Assembly (NCBI GenBank): GCA_018648325.1
Contig: JABGRK010000017.1
Span: 186,001 to 250,000, forward strand
From: Chloroflexota bacterium
Lineage (GTDB): Bacteria; Chloroflexota; Dehalococcoidia; JABGRK01
Length of the DNA stretch: 64,000 bases
Reading direction: 5' to 3'
The notes below the pieces were generated by a model. The model was not told the origin of the DNA and did not search any database. It saw nothing but the letters and a program-made list of their open reading frames with translations. The position numbers were made by a program, and so were the translations under genes. Positions 46,462 through 54,718 of the stretch are shown one piece after another. Position 1 is the stretch's first letter. Each line of letters begins with the position of its first letter.

Positions 46462-46926
46462 TTATGGATTTGCTGCGTAGATCATGCCGACCTCGTCGCA
46501 GTCGGGGAATTTGGGGCACCTCTGGCATTCGCCCCATACCTTGTGTGGCAGGTCTTTCTTCTCTACCTGCACAAAACCATGGTTTTCAAAGAATTCAGGT
46601 TCGTAAGTGAGGCAGAAGATAGTCTGGATGCCCATCGCTGTGCCTTCCTGCACGCATGCCTTAACCAGAACCGAGCCCAAGTCCTGCTGCTGCATTTCCT
46701 CAGCAACGGCCAGTCCTTTAATCTCAGCAAGGTCGGCCCAATTAATGTGAAGCGCAGCGCAAGCCACGGTTTTATCGTTTTCCCTGATGACGAAGTAGTC
46801 ACGCAAATTCTCATATAGATCGGTAAGAGAGCGCGGTAACATCTTATTTTTGGCAGCGAAGTAGTTGATCAGTTTATGAATCTGAGCTACATCGGTGATT
46901 TTAGCTTTTTCTACTTTTGGATTCAT
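46462..46926 (-). CDS. GNAT N-acetyltransferase, short ArgA-like
   Basis: A 154-residue GNAT protein. It shows LPRSLTDLYENLRDYFVI, CAALHINWADLAEIKGLAV, the acetyl-CoA loop QQQDLGSVLVKACV (replacing the usual RGxGxG with QQDLGS) and YEPEFFENHGFVQVEKKDLPHKVW. The cysteine-rich tail ECQRCPKFPDCDEVGM is typical of the short N-acetylglutamate synthases that start arginine synthesis. Family assignment is good; glutamate as substrate is inferred. It lies 2 nt after nadK. Confidence 0.82.
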   Translation of the reverse strand: MNPKVEKAKITDVAQIHKLINYFAAKNKMLPRSLTDLYENLRDYFVIRENDKTVACAALHINWADLAEIKGLAVAEEMQQQDLGSVLVKACVQEGTAMGIQTIFCLTYEPEFFENHGFVQVEKKDLPHKVWGECQRCPKFPDCDEVGMIYAANP

Positions 46927-46928
46927 TT

Positions 46929-47810
46929 TTAAAGCTCTTTCTTTGTTGATAGTTTAAGTACAAGCGTTTGATAGAAATAATTCTCAGGTTGCATCCTTAA
47001 GAAATGCGATGTGAAGGTGCTTCTGGTTATCTTTATTCTATCTCCGCTGGTAAGTTCGGTCTCATCCTGTCCGTCTACACTCAAAATCGCCTGATGATCG
47101 AACTGGACTTGAAGTTCAACCGTTGATGTAGCAGAGATCACCAGCGGTGTCGACATTGTGAGGTGTGCTGCTACAGGAAGCAACACCATTTCTTTGGCTC
47201 GTGGGTTTAGTATCGGCCCCTTGCATGACAGCGCATATCCGGTGCATCCTGTGGCAGTAGAGACAATGACACCGTCTGCTTTGTAAGACGTAAGGTGGGC
47301 TCCGTTGATACTGGTAGATACGTTTATAACGCGCAGCTTCGCTCCTCGTCCGATGGCGATATCGTTTAGCGCATAGTATGTTTGAGGGTTGTCTTTTTGC
47401 GGGTTGATCTCTGCCTGTATCATAGCCCGCTCATCCAGCCAGCCTTTGCCAGCAAGGAAATCGGGTAGTACGTCCACAGCGTCTTTAGCTGAAACCTCGG
47501 TCATAAAACCCAGCTTGCCAAGATTTATACCCAGTATTGGGATAGACCAGGGAATGGCGGCACGTGCAGTTTTTAAAATGGTGCCGTCACCACCTATGCT
47601 GATGAGCATCGAGGTTCCCGTAACCAGATCCTTGGCTTTTTGCTCATCCCATGACGAGCACAGCCATGCTGACGTGCCCATTTCAGGCAGTTTTTGCTCA
47701 AGGACTCGAGCCAGTTTGTCGGCCGCAGCTATTGTGGGTTTGTAGATTATGCCCGCCGAGGGGTATCCGCTCACGGTCTTTTTTCCTAACGATTTTGATA
47801 TTCTTAGCAT
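46929..47810 (-). CDS. nadK: NAD kinase
   Basis: A 293-residue ATP-NAD kinase making NADP. Motifs are LISIGGDGTILKTAR (GGDGT), GINLGKLGFMTEV, YALNDIAIGRG (NE/D-type motif), YKADGVIVSTATGCTGYALSCKGPIL and a C-terminal SVDGQDE. The catalytic Asp of GGDGT is present. The TATGCTGYALS segment differs from the common TPTGSTAYSLS, but the core is kept. It leads the minus-strand series nadK-GNAT-NUDIX-GT-MT-GT-OYE. Confidence 0.94.
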   Translation of the reverse strand: MLRISKSLGKKTVSGYPSAGIIYKPTIAAADKLARVLEQKLPEMGTSAWLCSSWDEQKAKDLVTGTSMLISIGGDGTILKTARAAIPWSIPILGINLGKLGFMTEVSAKDAVDVLPDFLAGKGWLDERAMIQAEINPQKDNPQTYYALNDIAIGRGAKLRVINVSTSINGAHLTSYKADGVIVSTATGCTGYALSCKGPILNPRAKEMVLLPVAAHLTMSTPLVISATSTVELQVQFDHQAILSVDGQDETELTSGDRIKITRSTFTSHFLRMQPENYFYQTLVLKLSTKKEL

Positions 47811-47905
47811 ATTGTGGGGCTATTTAAAAGTCAAGGGGATTTTCAAACTCAGGTCGCAATGGTACAATCACGCTAAGAGGGTATGTAAAAGGAGATAGAT
47901 AGCCT

Positions 47906-48748
47906 TTGAGTTTAGCCGTAACCAGATGTGGGGATACCGAGTTTAGATGGGGGCAAAAAACCTATGTAATGGGTATCTTAAACGTTACACCCGATTCTTT
48001 TTCCGGTGATGGATTATCGGGTAGTGTTGCCGCGTCACTTGATCAGGCAAAACACTTTGAGCAGCTTGGTGTTGATATTATAGACGTTGGAGGGGAGTCA
48101 ACGCGTCCCGGTTCGGATCCGGTGGACGCTGATGAAGAACTGAGGCGTGTTATTCCGGTTATTGAAGCGCTTACAAAAGAGATATCAGTTCCTGTAAGCA
48201 TTGATACCTATCGGGCAAGAGTTGCTAAGGAGGCGGTTAAAGTCGGTGCACATATGATTAACGATGTGTGGGGGCTGAAGAAAGACCCTGAGATGGCAGC
48301 GGTTGCCGCTGCATGCAATGTTCCCGTTATTATTACTCAGAATCAACGCGGGTTTTCATATAAAGATCTGATACCTGATCTTATCGCCGATCTTAGCACG
48401 AGCGTTGATATGGCGCTTGACGCCGGGATCAGGCGCGAAAACATTATACTTGATCCGGGCGTAGGATTTGGCAAGACGGCGGTGCAGAACCTTGAGATTA
48501 TCAGTCGGTTGGCGGAGTTAAAGGTTTTAGAGTTGCCTATTTTACTTGGTACATCGCGCAAGTCATTTATCGGCTATGTGCTTGATTTGCCTGCACAGCA
48601 GCGCGTTGAGGGTACAGCGGCGACGGTTGCTATCGGTATCGCGGGCGGTGCTGATATTGTGCGTGTGCATGACATTGCGCAGATGATGCGAGTGGTTAGA
48701 ATGAGTGATGCCGTGGCAAGGCCGGGCTACTATAAGGCGGAAGATTAG
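47906..48748 (+). CDS. folP: Dihydropteroate synthase
   Basis: A 280-residue TIM barrel of folate synthesis, the sulfonamide target. It shows VMGILNVTPDSFSGDG, DVGGESTRPGS, VSIDTYRARVAKEAVKVGAHMINDVWG, DPGVGFGKTAVQNLEI, LGTSRKSFIG and a final RVHDIAQM. It condenses the pterin pyrophosphate with p-aminobenzoate. The start is TTG 47906, with AAGGAG about 11 nt upstream. The order folP-folK-queD is a tight operon. Confidence 0.96.
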   Translation: MSLAVTRCGDTEFRWGQKTYVMGILNVTPDSFSGDGLSGSVAASLDQAKHFEQLGVDIIDVGGESTRPGSDPVDADEELRRVIPVIEALTKEISVPVSIDTYRARVAKEAVKVGAHMINDVWGLKKDPEMAAVAAACNVPVIITQNQRGFSYKDLIPDLIADLSTSVDMALDAGIRRENIILDPGVGFGKTAVQNLEIISRLAELKVLELPILLGTSRKSFIGYVLDLPAQQRVEGTAATVAIGIAGGADIVRVHDIAQMMRVVRMSDAVARPGYYKAED

Positions 48749-48749
48749 A

Positions 48750-49247
48750 ATGAGGGTTTACCTTGGCTTGGGTTCGAACATTGGTGACAGGGAGTCCAAC
48801 CTACTTGATGCAATTGAGCGCCTTGGCCGAGAAGTCGAAATTGAGCTTATATCCTCGCCATATGATACTGAGCCAGTAGGTTATGATCATCAACCCAGGT
48901 TTTTAAATGCGGTAGTTGGTGGGGATACGGGGTTATCACCTGATGATCTACTTAAGTTGGTAAAAAAGATCGAAGATGATATGGGCAGGGCTACCACTTT
49001 TGTTAACGGTCCTCGCTTAATAGATATAGATATATTGCTCTGTGGCGATATAGTGTTGGATAGCGAGTTTCTTACAGTTCCGCACGCTCGATATGCCGAG
49101 AGGGCGTTTGTACTGGTGCCTCTGGCGCAGATAGCGCCGAACGTGGTTTGTCCCCTGCGGCACAAATCGGTTAGAGTATTACTAAATGATCTTAAAGACC
49201 CCGGTCAGATAATCAGGAAGGACTGGGCAAGGAGTCAACATGTTTGA
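48750..49247 (+). CDS. folK: 6-hydroxymethyl-dihydropterin pyrophosphokinase
   Basis: About 165 residues. It begins MRVYLGLGSNIGDRESNL and has SSPYDTEPVGYDHQPRFLNAVVGGD, and RLIDIDILLCGD...LTVPHARYAERAFVLVPLAQIAP, all standard HPPK motifs. I use ATG 48750, one base after the folP stop. The track start at 48705 adds a basic 15-residue leader from inside folP, which no homologue needs. The 3' end overlaps queD by 8 bp. Confidence 0.95.
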   Translation: MRVYLGLGSNIGDRESNLLDAIERLGREVEIELISSPYDTEPVGYDHQPRFLNAVVGGDTGLSPDDLLKLVKKIEDDMGRATTFVNGPRLIDIDILLCGDIVLDSEFLTVPHARYAERAFVLVPLAQIAPNVVCPLRHKSVRVLLNDLKDPGQIIRKDWARSQHV

Positions 49248-49608
49248 GGTTTCAGTTAAGCAACATTTCGATGCGGCGCATTACTTGAGAGATTACAACG
49301 GAAAATGCGAGGTGTTGCACGGACATCGTTTTGAGGTTGTGGTCAACTTGAAATGCGAGGTGCTCAATGATATTGGGCTGGCCTATGATTTCACCGAACT
49401 AAAGAAACACCTTAACGACATTCTGGATAATTATGATCACACCTGTATCAATGAAGTAGCGCCGTTTGATAAGCTGAATGCTTCATCGGAGAATATGGCG
49501 GTTAGTATATACGAGCAACTAAAACAAAAATTAGGAGAATTCGCTACAACCCTTTCCAGTGTTCAGGTGTGGGAATCTCCTACTTCGTGTGTAACCTACA
49601 GCCCCTAG
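49240..49608 (+). CDS. queD: 6-pyruvoyl-tetrahydropterin synthase / QueD family protein
   Basis: A 122-residue protein with the zinc histidines in QHFDAAHYL and LHGHRFEV, the catalytic Cys region NGKCEVLHGH, and the pterin-anchoring Glu in VWESPTSC. QueD makes 6-carboxytetrahydropterin from dihydroneopterin triphosphate for queuosine; PTPS-III variants instead feed folate. The location right after folP and folK makes a folate (PTPS-III-like) role worth weighing, since no folB is present. No other queuosine gene is in the window. Confidence 0.9.
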   Translation: MFEVSVKQHFDAAHYLRDYNGKCEVLHGHRFEVVVNLKCEVLNDIGLAYDFTELKKHLNDILDNYDHTCINEVAPFDKLNASSENMAVSIYEQLKQKLGEFATTLSSVQVWESPTSCVTYSP

Positions 49609-49676
49609 AGGACACAAAAGACCTCGACAGGTATCAACGATGTGACTCCTGCCAAGGCCTTTAAAAAGATCACGTG

Positions 49677-49922
49677 TTATTCGCTGGCGACTTCTTCTTC
49701 TTCTTCTTCTTCTGCCGGTGGTGGCAACTCAACCTTGGTTGAGAGCATGGTCCAACCGATCCAGAATCCGAGAGCACATACCACCATAACCCCGGCACCT
49801 ACCGGAATACCGATGGCATACTTCCAAGTGCTTAGTGAGTAAAACAGGCCCCAAATAAATGCGGCGGCTGCTACAACGACCACCAAACAAATTAATAATC
49901 CACCCAGTCTGGCCTTATCCAT
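49677..49922 (-). CDS. Small two-helix membrane protein with poly-Glu tail
   Basis: An 81-residue protein: two hydrophobic helices (GGLLICLVVVVAAAAFIWGLFYSL and AIGIPVGAGVMVVCALGFWIGWTML) followed by a polar tail PPPAEEEEEEEVASE. I know no named family. The acidic tail is encoded by a (GAA)n microsatellite. SD GGAGGG precedes the ATG. It is a single gene between queD and the Trm112-like gene. Expression and function are unknown. Confidence 0.6.
   Translation of the reverse strand: MDKARLGGLLICLVVVVAAAAFIWGLFYSLSTWKYAIGIPVGAGVMVVCALGFWIGWTMLSTKVELPPPAEEEEEEEVASE
49691..49713. repeat. Trinucleotide microsatellite (CTT/GAA)n
   Basis: Over seven uninterrupted CTT units, encoding the poly-Glu tail of the small membrane protein on the minus strand. 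Length changes would stay in frame and only vary the tail. Confidence 0.85.
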
Positions 49923-49985
49923 GTTATAAATTCCCTCCTTATAGTAGTTATATTTATGAGCAAACGTTTATTAAAGGTAAATAAT

Positions 49986-50168
49986 CTAGTTGCGCATGTC
50001 CGGTGGGAGCAGGTTGGGAATGGTATCCCTTATGGGATAATCCTGCGAACATTTTGCGCAATACAAAGAGCCGGTTACTATCTCCTGGTCATCCTCATCC
50101 ACAACATCGAGCGAAAGCTCTCCCTTGCAAACGGGACAGGCCAGTATCCCCATGATCTCTTTTTTCAT
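49986..50168 (-). CDS. Trm112-like zinc-ribbon protein
   Basis: A 60-residue protein, MKKEIMGILACPVCKGELSL...LYCAKCSQDYPIRDTIPNLLP. The two CxxC pairs and the final YPIRDTIPNLLP are typical of the Trm112/YcaR (UPF0434) family, which in other organisms activates methyltransferases. I start at ATG 50168, preceded by GGGGAAG, rather than the track's 50219, whose 17 extra residues look non-native. It stands alone upstream of comM, divergent from it. Confidence 0.88.
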   Translation of the reverse strand: MKKEIMGILACPVCKGELSLDVVDEDDQEIVTGSLYCAKCSQDYPIRDTIPNLLPPDMRN

Positions 50169-50316
50169 ACGTCTTCCCCAAGTGTTCTTTGCAGAATTAT
50201 AAGGCCTGCAGTGTGGCATGTCAACACAAACTACAACCTTTTACCTGATGGTGTTTACTTGCTGCAGCTTGGCTGTTATAATCGTAAACTGGAAAAACAG
50301 TAACTAAAGGAATAAA

Positions 50317-51840
50317 ATGACACTTGCAAAGGTTAATTCTGCGGCGGTAATAGGACTTGATGGCAAGCTTGTTGAGGTGGAGGTCGATATATCGGCGGGG
50401 CTTCCGGCAATGACAATCGTCGGGCTGCCTGATACTGCGGTGCAGGAGTCGAAAGAACGGGTACGGGCCGCGGTCAAAAATTGCGGATGTGCATTTCCCA
50501 CCAGGCGTATAACTATCAATCTTGCGCCTGCTGATCTCAAAAAAGAAGGCCCGGCGTACGACTTACCCATCGCTATCGGTATACTTGTCAGTTCCGGACA
50601 ACTGGCCTTTGAGACATCGAAATCACTTTTTTTTGGTGAACTGTCGCTTGATGGCGGGTTGCGTCATACGCATGGCATATTGCCAATGGTGGGGCTGGCA
50701 AAGGAGATGGGGGCCAGCACCGTCTTTGTGCCGTCGGTCGATGTTAAAGAGGCATCTCTGCTCGAAGGTATGGAAATTATACCCGCTGATTCACTGGAGC
50801 AGTTGGTATCGCATCTGAGGTCGGAAGAACTGATACCTCCCTATGTATCCAATGATGACGCCGGTCATGTGCCGGAGGTGGTCTGGTCGGTAACGGACAT
50901 GGCACACATAAAAGGGCAGGAGCATGTTAAGCGTGCGCTGGAAGTGGCGGCTGCCGGAGGACACAACATACTGATGACAGGACCTCCTGGCAGTGGCAAA
51001 ACACTGCTGGCACGCGCTCTGCCATCCATACTGCCGCAGATGACCTCCGATGAGGCGCTGGATGTGACCAAGATCTACAACGTAAGCGGCCTGCTGCCTT
51101 CGGATACACCGCTTATCAATCAGCGGCCGTTTCGTGCGCCGCACCACACGATTTCTCATGCCGGGCTTGTTGGGGGTGGGCGCTGGCCCCGTCCCGGTGA
51201 GATAAGTCTTTCTCACCGAGGGGTGTTGTTTCTGGACGAGTTGCCTGAGTTCGGGCATGGCAGTCTGGAGGTATTGCGTCAGCCGCTTGAGGACAAGGTG
51301 GTGACCATCAGTCGGGCGCTGGGTAGTGTATCATATCCGGCCAATTTTATGATGGTGGGGGCGATGAATCCCTGTCCGTGTGGCTTTTACTCAGACCCGG
51401 TAAAGGCATGCTCTTGCACGCCGACCATGGTTGCCCGCTACCAGAAGCGTATATCGGGGCCTTTGATGGACCGAGTTGATATATATGTAGAAGTACCGCG
51501 CATTGAGTACGAGAAGCTGGCGGACATACGCGATGGCGAGTTTTCAGAGGACGTTCGGGTTCGGGTCGAGAAGGCACGCAGTATACAGCGCGGACGCTTT
51601 AACGGCAACGGTATATCCTGCAACTCTGATATGACGCCACTGGCGGTGCGCGACCACTGCAACGTTGAGGTGGATGCGCAGGACTTGCTCAAGTCGGCCA
51701 TGAAAAAGATGTCGCTATCAGCGCGGGGTTTTCACCGTATACTCAAGCTGGCGCGCACCATTGCTGATCTGGACGACGCCGATGAGATTACAGCAACCCA
51801 CGTAGCCGAGGCCATACAGTACAGGCCCAGGAGTGTTTAG
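50317..51840 (+). CDS. comM: YifB/ComM-family Mg-chelatase-like AAA ATPase
   Basis: A 507-residue protein. The N-terminal Lon-like domain (AAVIGLDGKLVEVEVDISAGLPAMTIVGLPDTAVQESKERV region) leads to an AAA core with Walker A MTGPPGSGKTLLARALPSIL, Walker B RGVLFLDELPEFG and the sensor MNPCPCGFYSD, plus zinc-like CPCG...CSC. In naturally transformable bacteria ComM is a hexameric helicase that extends heteroduplex during integration of incoming DNA; elsewhere it is often kept without competence. No other competence gene lies in the window. Confidence 0.94.
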   Translation: MTLAKVNSAAVIGLDGKLVEVEVDISAGLPAMTIVGLPDTAVQESKERVRAAVKNCGCAFPTRRITINLAPADLKKEGPAYDLPIAIGILVSSGQLAFETSKSLFFGELSLDGGLRHTHGILPMVGLAKEMGASTVFVPSVDVKEASLLEGMEIIPADSLEQLVSHLRSEELIPPYVSNDDAGHVPEVVWSVTDMAHIKGQEHVKRALEVAAAGGHNILMTGPPGSGKTLLARALPSILPQMTSDEALDVTKIYNVSGLLPSDTPLINQRPFRAPHHTISHAGLVGGGRWPRPGEISLSHRGVLFLDELPEFGHGSLEVLRQPLEDKVVTISRALGSVSYPANFMMVGAMNPCPCGFYSDPVKACSCTPTMVARYQKRISGPLMDRVDIYVEVPRIEYEKLADIRDGEFSEDVRVRVEKARSIQRGRFNGNGISCNSDMTPLAVRDHCNVEVDAQDLLKSAMKKMSLSARGFHRILKLARTIADLDDADEITATHVAEAIQYRPRSV

Positions 51841-51930
51841 GGGGTAAACGTTTTGTGAAGGTGGATTTACGGTTATCAGATTATTGGTAGCCAAGTAAGT
51901 ATGGATATCGCCGGAACGATAATAGTGTAA

Positions 51931-51967
51931 TAAAATGACATATATTGGCATATATGCTATCATTTTA
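51931..51967. repeat. Long hairpin between comM and the TIR gene
   Basis: TAAAATGA plus CATATAT (51931-51945) pairs with ATATATG plus TCATTTTA (51950-51967) across a 4-nt loop (TGGC), with a single 3-nt bulge (CTA). That is 15 bp of stem. It has no plus-strand T run. On the minus strand the stem's own end runs on as TTTTATT, which could add weak termination. It marks the boundary between normal-GC comM and the AT-rich TIR gene. Confidence 0.55.
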
Positions 51968-52025
51968 ATACCCCATATGTATATTAGCGAATAAGTGTCA
52001 GAAATTAAACGAAGGTAGGTTAAAC

Positions 52026-53174
52026 ATGGCAGAAATAGTTTTTAAAGCTTTTTTAAGCTGTAGTTTCTCCGATGAAGACAAAGAAATAACTGAATTCTTC
52101 AAGAAGCTTATACGATCCTTTGGTATTGAACCAATGGTTTATGATTATCAGGAAATAGGTAAAGTACCTGATAAAGTAAAAGAACATATTGATAGAAGTG
52201 ACTGTCTAATAGCTTTAGCAACAAAGAGAGAGAAGATAGAGGATTCTGACTCATGGGCGTACGCAGATTGGATTCAGCACGAAATTACAATTGCCAATGC
52301 ATATAACAAGCCAATTGCGATACTTGTTGAAGACGGGGTGAAGATTGAAGGATTAATAAAAATGGAGGAAAGAAGGGAAACATTTACACGTGATGATTTG
52401 CTTAGAAATATTGACAAGATATCAACCTTTCTTTTTAACTTAAGAAAATACCTAGAATCTACTTATCGATCTGATGGAGCTCAATTACCGGTTATGTTGA
52501 GGCACTATATCCACGCAAAAGGAGAAATAACATCTAAAGATACGTACGTCCTGAGAAGTGAAATATTGATGGAATCTTTGATTGATGAACTGGAAGCAAC
52601 TCATCATTCGATTGAACTCGAGGATACTACACCTGGTTTATCTATTAAACTGAAACAATTTGATTTTGCTTGTATTGAAAAACCTTCAAATACAAGAGTA
52701 AATTATGAAATAATTCTAGATACAGATAGTAGAGGGTTATGGAAAGTTACTTTCGATCCACCTCTAAAGAAAGGCGAGAAGGTCAAATATGCATTTAAGT
52801 CAGTTCGACCGAATTATCGACCTTGGACATATGAAGAGGCACTTGAAAGAATTAGACAAGGTACTTACGAATACCAAGAACCTATTTGTGAAGCCGCCGA
52901 GTATTTAATTGCTTACCCAACAGCTGAACTGTCTTTTGATCTTGAGTTTCCTGAAGGTTATGAACTACAAAAATACTATGCCGACGTAAGAATTGGTGAA
53001 GGGGTTAGGCTGAAATCTGAGAGTGAGTTAGATAGAGTAAAGGAGGGTGGCTTCTTCACCGCGGAAAAAATGTTTGATAAGTGGCTGCTAAAATTAAGAG
53101 TTCCGAAACCCATTCAAGGACACGTATACTATACTTTCTTTGAACCTCCGAAGACTGCTGATCTAAAACAGTAG
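52026..53174 (+). CDS. TIR-domain protein with unknown C-terminal domain
   Basis: A 382-residue protein. Residues about 4-130 read as a bacterial TIR/SEFIR-like domain: FKAFLSCSFSDEDKEITEFFKKLI, FGIEPMVYDYQEIGKVPD, VKEHIDRSDCLIALATKRE and WIQHEITIANAYNKPIAILVEDG. The Glu in WIQHEITIA is placed like the catalytic Glu of NAD-cleaving TIRs. The rest (about 170-375) is a beta-rich region of no known family, with YEIILDTDSRGLWKVTFDPPL and YYADVRIGEGVRLKSE. Standalone TIR effectors deplete NAD in phage defence; the C-terminal part might sense a trigger. The gene is markedly AT-rich compared with comM and rsgA, suggesting transfer. No partner gene is adjacent. Confidence 0.72.
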   Translation: MAEIVFKAFLSCSFSDEDKEITEFFKKLIRSFGIEPMVYDYQEIGKVPDKVKEHIDRSDCLIALATKREKIEDSDSWAYADWIQHEITIANAYNKPIAILVEDGVKIEGLIKMEERRETFTRDDLLRNIDKISTFLFNLRKYLESTYRSDGAQLPVMLRHYIHAKGEITSKDTYVLRSEILMESLIDELEATHHSIELEDTTPGLSIKLKQFDFACIEKPSNTRVNYEIILDTDSRGLWKVTFDPPLKKGEKVKYAFKSVRPNYRPWTYEEALERIRQGTYEYQEPICEAAEYLIAYPTAELSFDLEFPEGYELQKYYADVRIGEGVRLKSESELDRVKEGGFFTAEKMFDKWLLKLRVPKPIQGHVYYTFFEPPKTADLKQ

Positions 53175-53195
53175 ATATAATGGAGGGAGATAAAT

Positions 53196-53240
53196 ATGAG
53201 TGCTTCTATTAGGGCTAGTGGTTATTTTTTCTTAGTTTGA
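53196..53240 (+). CDS. Possible micro-ORF after the TIR gene
   Basis: ATG 53196 opens a 14-codon frame (MSASIRASGYFFLV, stop TGA). It is preceded by an excellent SD, TGGAGGGAG, 7 nt upstream, and lies 21 nt downstream of the TIR stop. It could be a leftover start of a deleted gene or a tiny coupled peptide. There is no homology to rely on. Confidence 0.25.
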   Translation: MSASIRASGYFFLV

Positions 53241-53253
53241 GCTGCTTCTTGCT

Positions 53254-53589
53254 CTATGACCTTATCATCACCAGCAACATCTTGAATTGTTTTATGGCAG
53301 TTAAGGCATGAGGTTTGTCTGCCGGCATGATTATCATTTCACCGGTGCCGACCTGATGATATTTACCTGCAATGGTGATTTCGGCTGAACCATCGAGAAT
53401 GTAGACCAGAGCATCAAAAGGAGCGGTGTGCTCGCTGAGTCCCTGACCTTTTGAAAAGGCAAAAACGGTAAGAGTGCCTATTTTCTTGTCGATAATTGTT
53501 TTGCTGACAACTGAGCCCTCCTGATATTCCACCAGGTCTGCCATGTTAAGGACTTTGGCCAGAAGATCGCCTGTATTTCCACTTTCCAT
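53254..53589 (-). CDS. Cupin-domain protein
   Basis: A 111-residue single cupin beta-barrel. The conserved first motif is GQGLSEHTAPFDALVYILDGSAEI and the second is GEMIIMPADKPHALTA; the His/Glu pattern of cupin motif 1 is reduced (SEHTAPFD), while the final PADKPHAL is good. Such small cupins bind metals or small ligands and often accompany stress genes. It starts before rsgA's stop side and is probably transcribed alone. The substrate is unknown. Confidence 0.85.
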   Translation of the reverse strand: MESGNTGDLLAKVLNMADLVEYQEGSVVSKTIIDKKIGTLTVFAFSKGQGLSEHTAPFDALVYILDGSAEITIAGKYHQVGTGEMIIMPADKPHALTAIKQFKMLLVMIRS

Positions 53590-53647
53590 TACTGCCCCCT
53601 TTTCAAGATTGTGTCGGTATTATAACACGGTTGGTTTGCTAGGCGTA

Positions 53648-54718
53648 TTATCTTTTCTTCCTCATCCCGAACTGCTTCTTGTAGGTTTGAATCATCTTGC
53701 CAAAGTCTTTGTCTTTTTGCCTTTTTTCTAAATAAGACATCTCGTTGAAGGCGGATTCCTTGTTCATCTTGACGTAGTTTTCGTGCCGCTCAGGCTCAAT
53801 TACTTTGTCCTTTACCGCTTGCAGCACGGCGCAGCCCTCTTCAAGCGAATGGGTGCAGTCTGCATAGCGGCAGTTGACGGCAAGCTCTACAATCTCAGCA
53901 AAGGTATCACTCAAGCCGGAGTCGACGGCAAAATTGCCCAGTTCCCGCATGCCGGGAGTGTCTATTATCATGGCGCCGTTTTCAAGACGTATGAGCTGGC
54001 GGCGCGTGGTGGTGTGTCTTCCCTTGTCGTCTTTATCGACGGCTTGAACCTCAAACATCTCGCCGCCCAGAAGGTTGTTTAGCAGGGTAGTCTTGCCAAC
54101 GCCGGACGATCCGATCATGCAATATGTATTGCCGGATATCAGCAGTGCTTTTATATCGTCCAGACCAGAATCGCTAATATTACTGAAGGCCGCTATTTTG
54201 ACATCCGGCATCAGTTTGTGGATTTGCGCTATCTTCTGCTCCAGTTCGTCTGCTGATATCAGATCGCTTTTGCATAGCAGTATAACGGGGTAAATATTGC
54301 CCTGGTTTACCATTACCAGATAGCGCTCCAGACGCCGCAGGTTATAGTTGGCATCCAGCGATTGCACGATAAACGCGGTATCGATGTTTGCGGCAATTAA
54401 TTGAAACTCTATCTTTTTACCCGCTGTTTTACGTTGCAAGCTGGATTTTCTAGGCATGATCTGGTGGATGATGGCGAAGCTGTTTTCATCAAGGTACTGC
54501 GCATAGACCCAGTCACCAACGGCGGGATAGTCCAGCGGTGAGGTGGCGCCGTACATCAGTTTGCCGGTAACTTCCGCAAGGGCATCGCCAGCATTGTTGC
54601 GCAGGGCGTAGTTGTCCTTGTTTACGGCAATAACCCGGGCTATTTTGTATTCGGTTGTTTGGGCCGGATCGACTTGATCCATAAACCAGTCGCTAAAGCC
54701 CAGTTCTTGCAGACTCAT
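53648..54718 (-). CDS. rsgA: Ribosome small-subunit biogenesis GTPase RsgA
   Basis: A 356-residue circularly permuted GTPase. An OB fold (residues 20-100) precedes G4 VILLCKSDL, then G1 CMIGSSGVGKTTLLNNLLG and G3 IIDTPGMREL, in the permuted order. The zinc-binding C-terminus is CRYADCTHSLEEGC. It assists late 30S maturation. It is longer than typical (about 300) through an N-terminal segment (ELGFSDWFMDQVDPAQTTEYKIARV). It overlaps the upstream methyltransferase by 4 bp (ATGA). Confidence 0.95.
   Translation of the reverse strand: MSLQELGFSDWFMDQVDPAQTTEYKIARVIAVNKDNYALRNNAGDALAEVTGKLMYGATSPLDYPAVGDWVYAQYLDENSFAIIHQIMPRKSSLQRKTAGKKIEFQLIAANIDTAFIVQSLDANYNLRRLERYLVMVNQGNIYPVILLCKSDLISADELEQKIAQIHKLMPDVKIAAFSNISDSGLDDIKALLISGNTYCMIGSSGVGKTTLLNNLLGGEMFEVQAVDKDDKGRHTTTRRQLIRLENGAMIIDTPGMRELGNFAVDSGLSDTFAEIVELAVNCRYADCTHSLEEGCAVLQAVKDKVIEPERHENYVKMNKESAFNEMSYLEKRQKDKDFGKMIQTYKKQFGMRKKR

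Noticed and set aside
48705-48749. FolK start at 48705
   Set aside because: It lies within folP; ATG 48750 gives the canonical MRVYLGLGSN start.
49620-49672. Hairpin after queD
   Set aside because: The arms (GACCTCGACAGG / CCTGCCAAGGCC) have three mismatches and no good T tract, so it is too weak to call a terminator.
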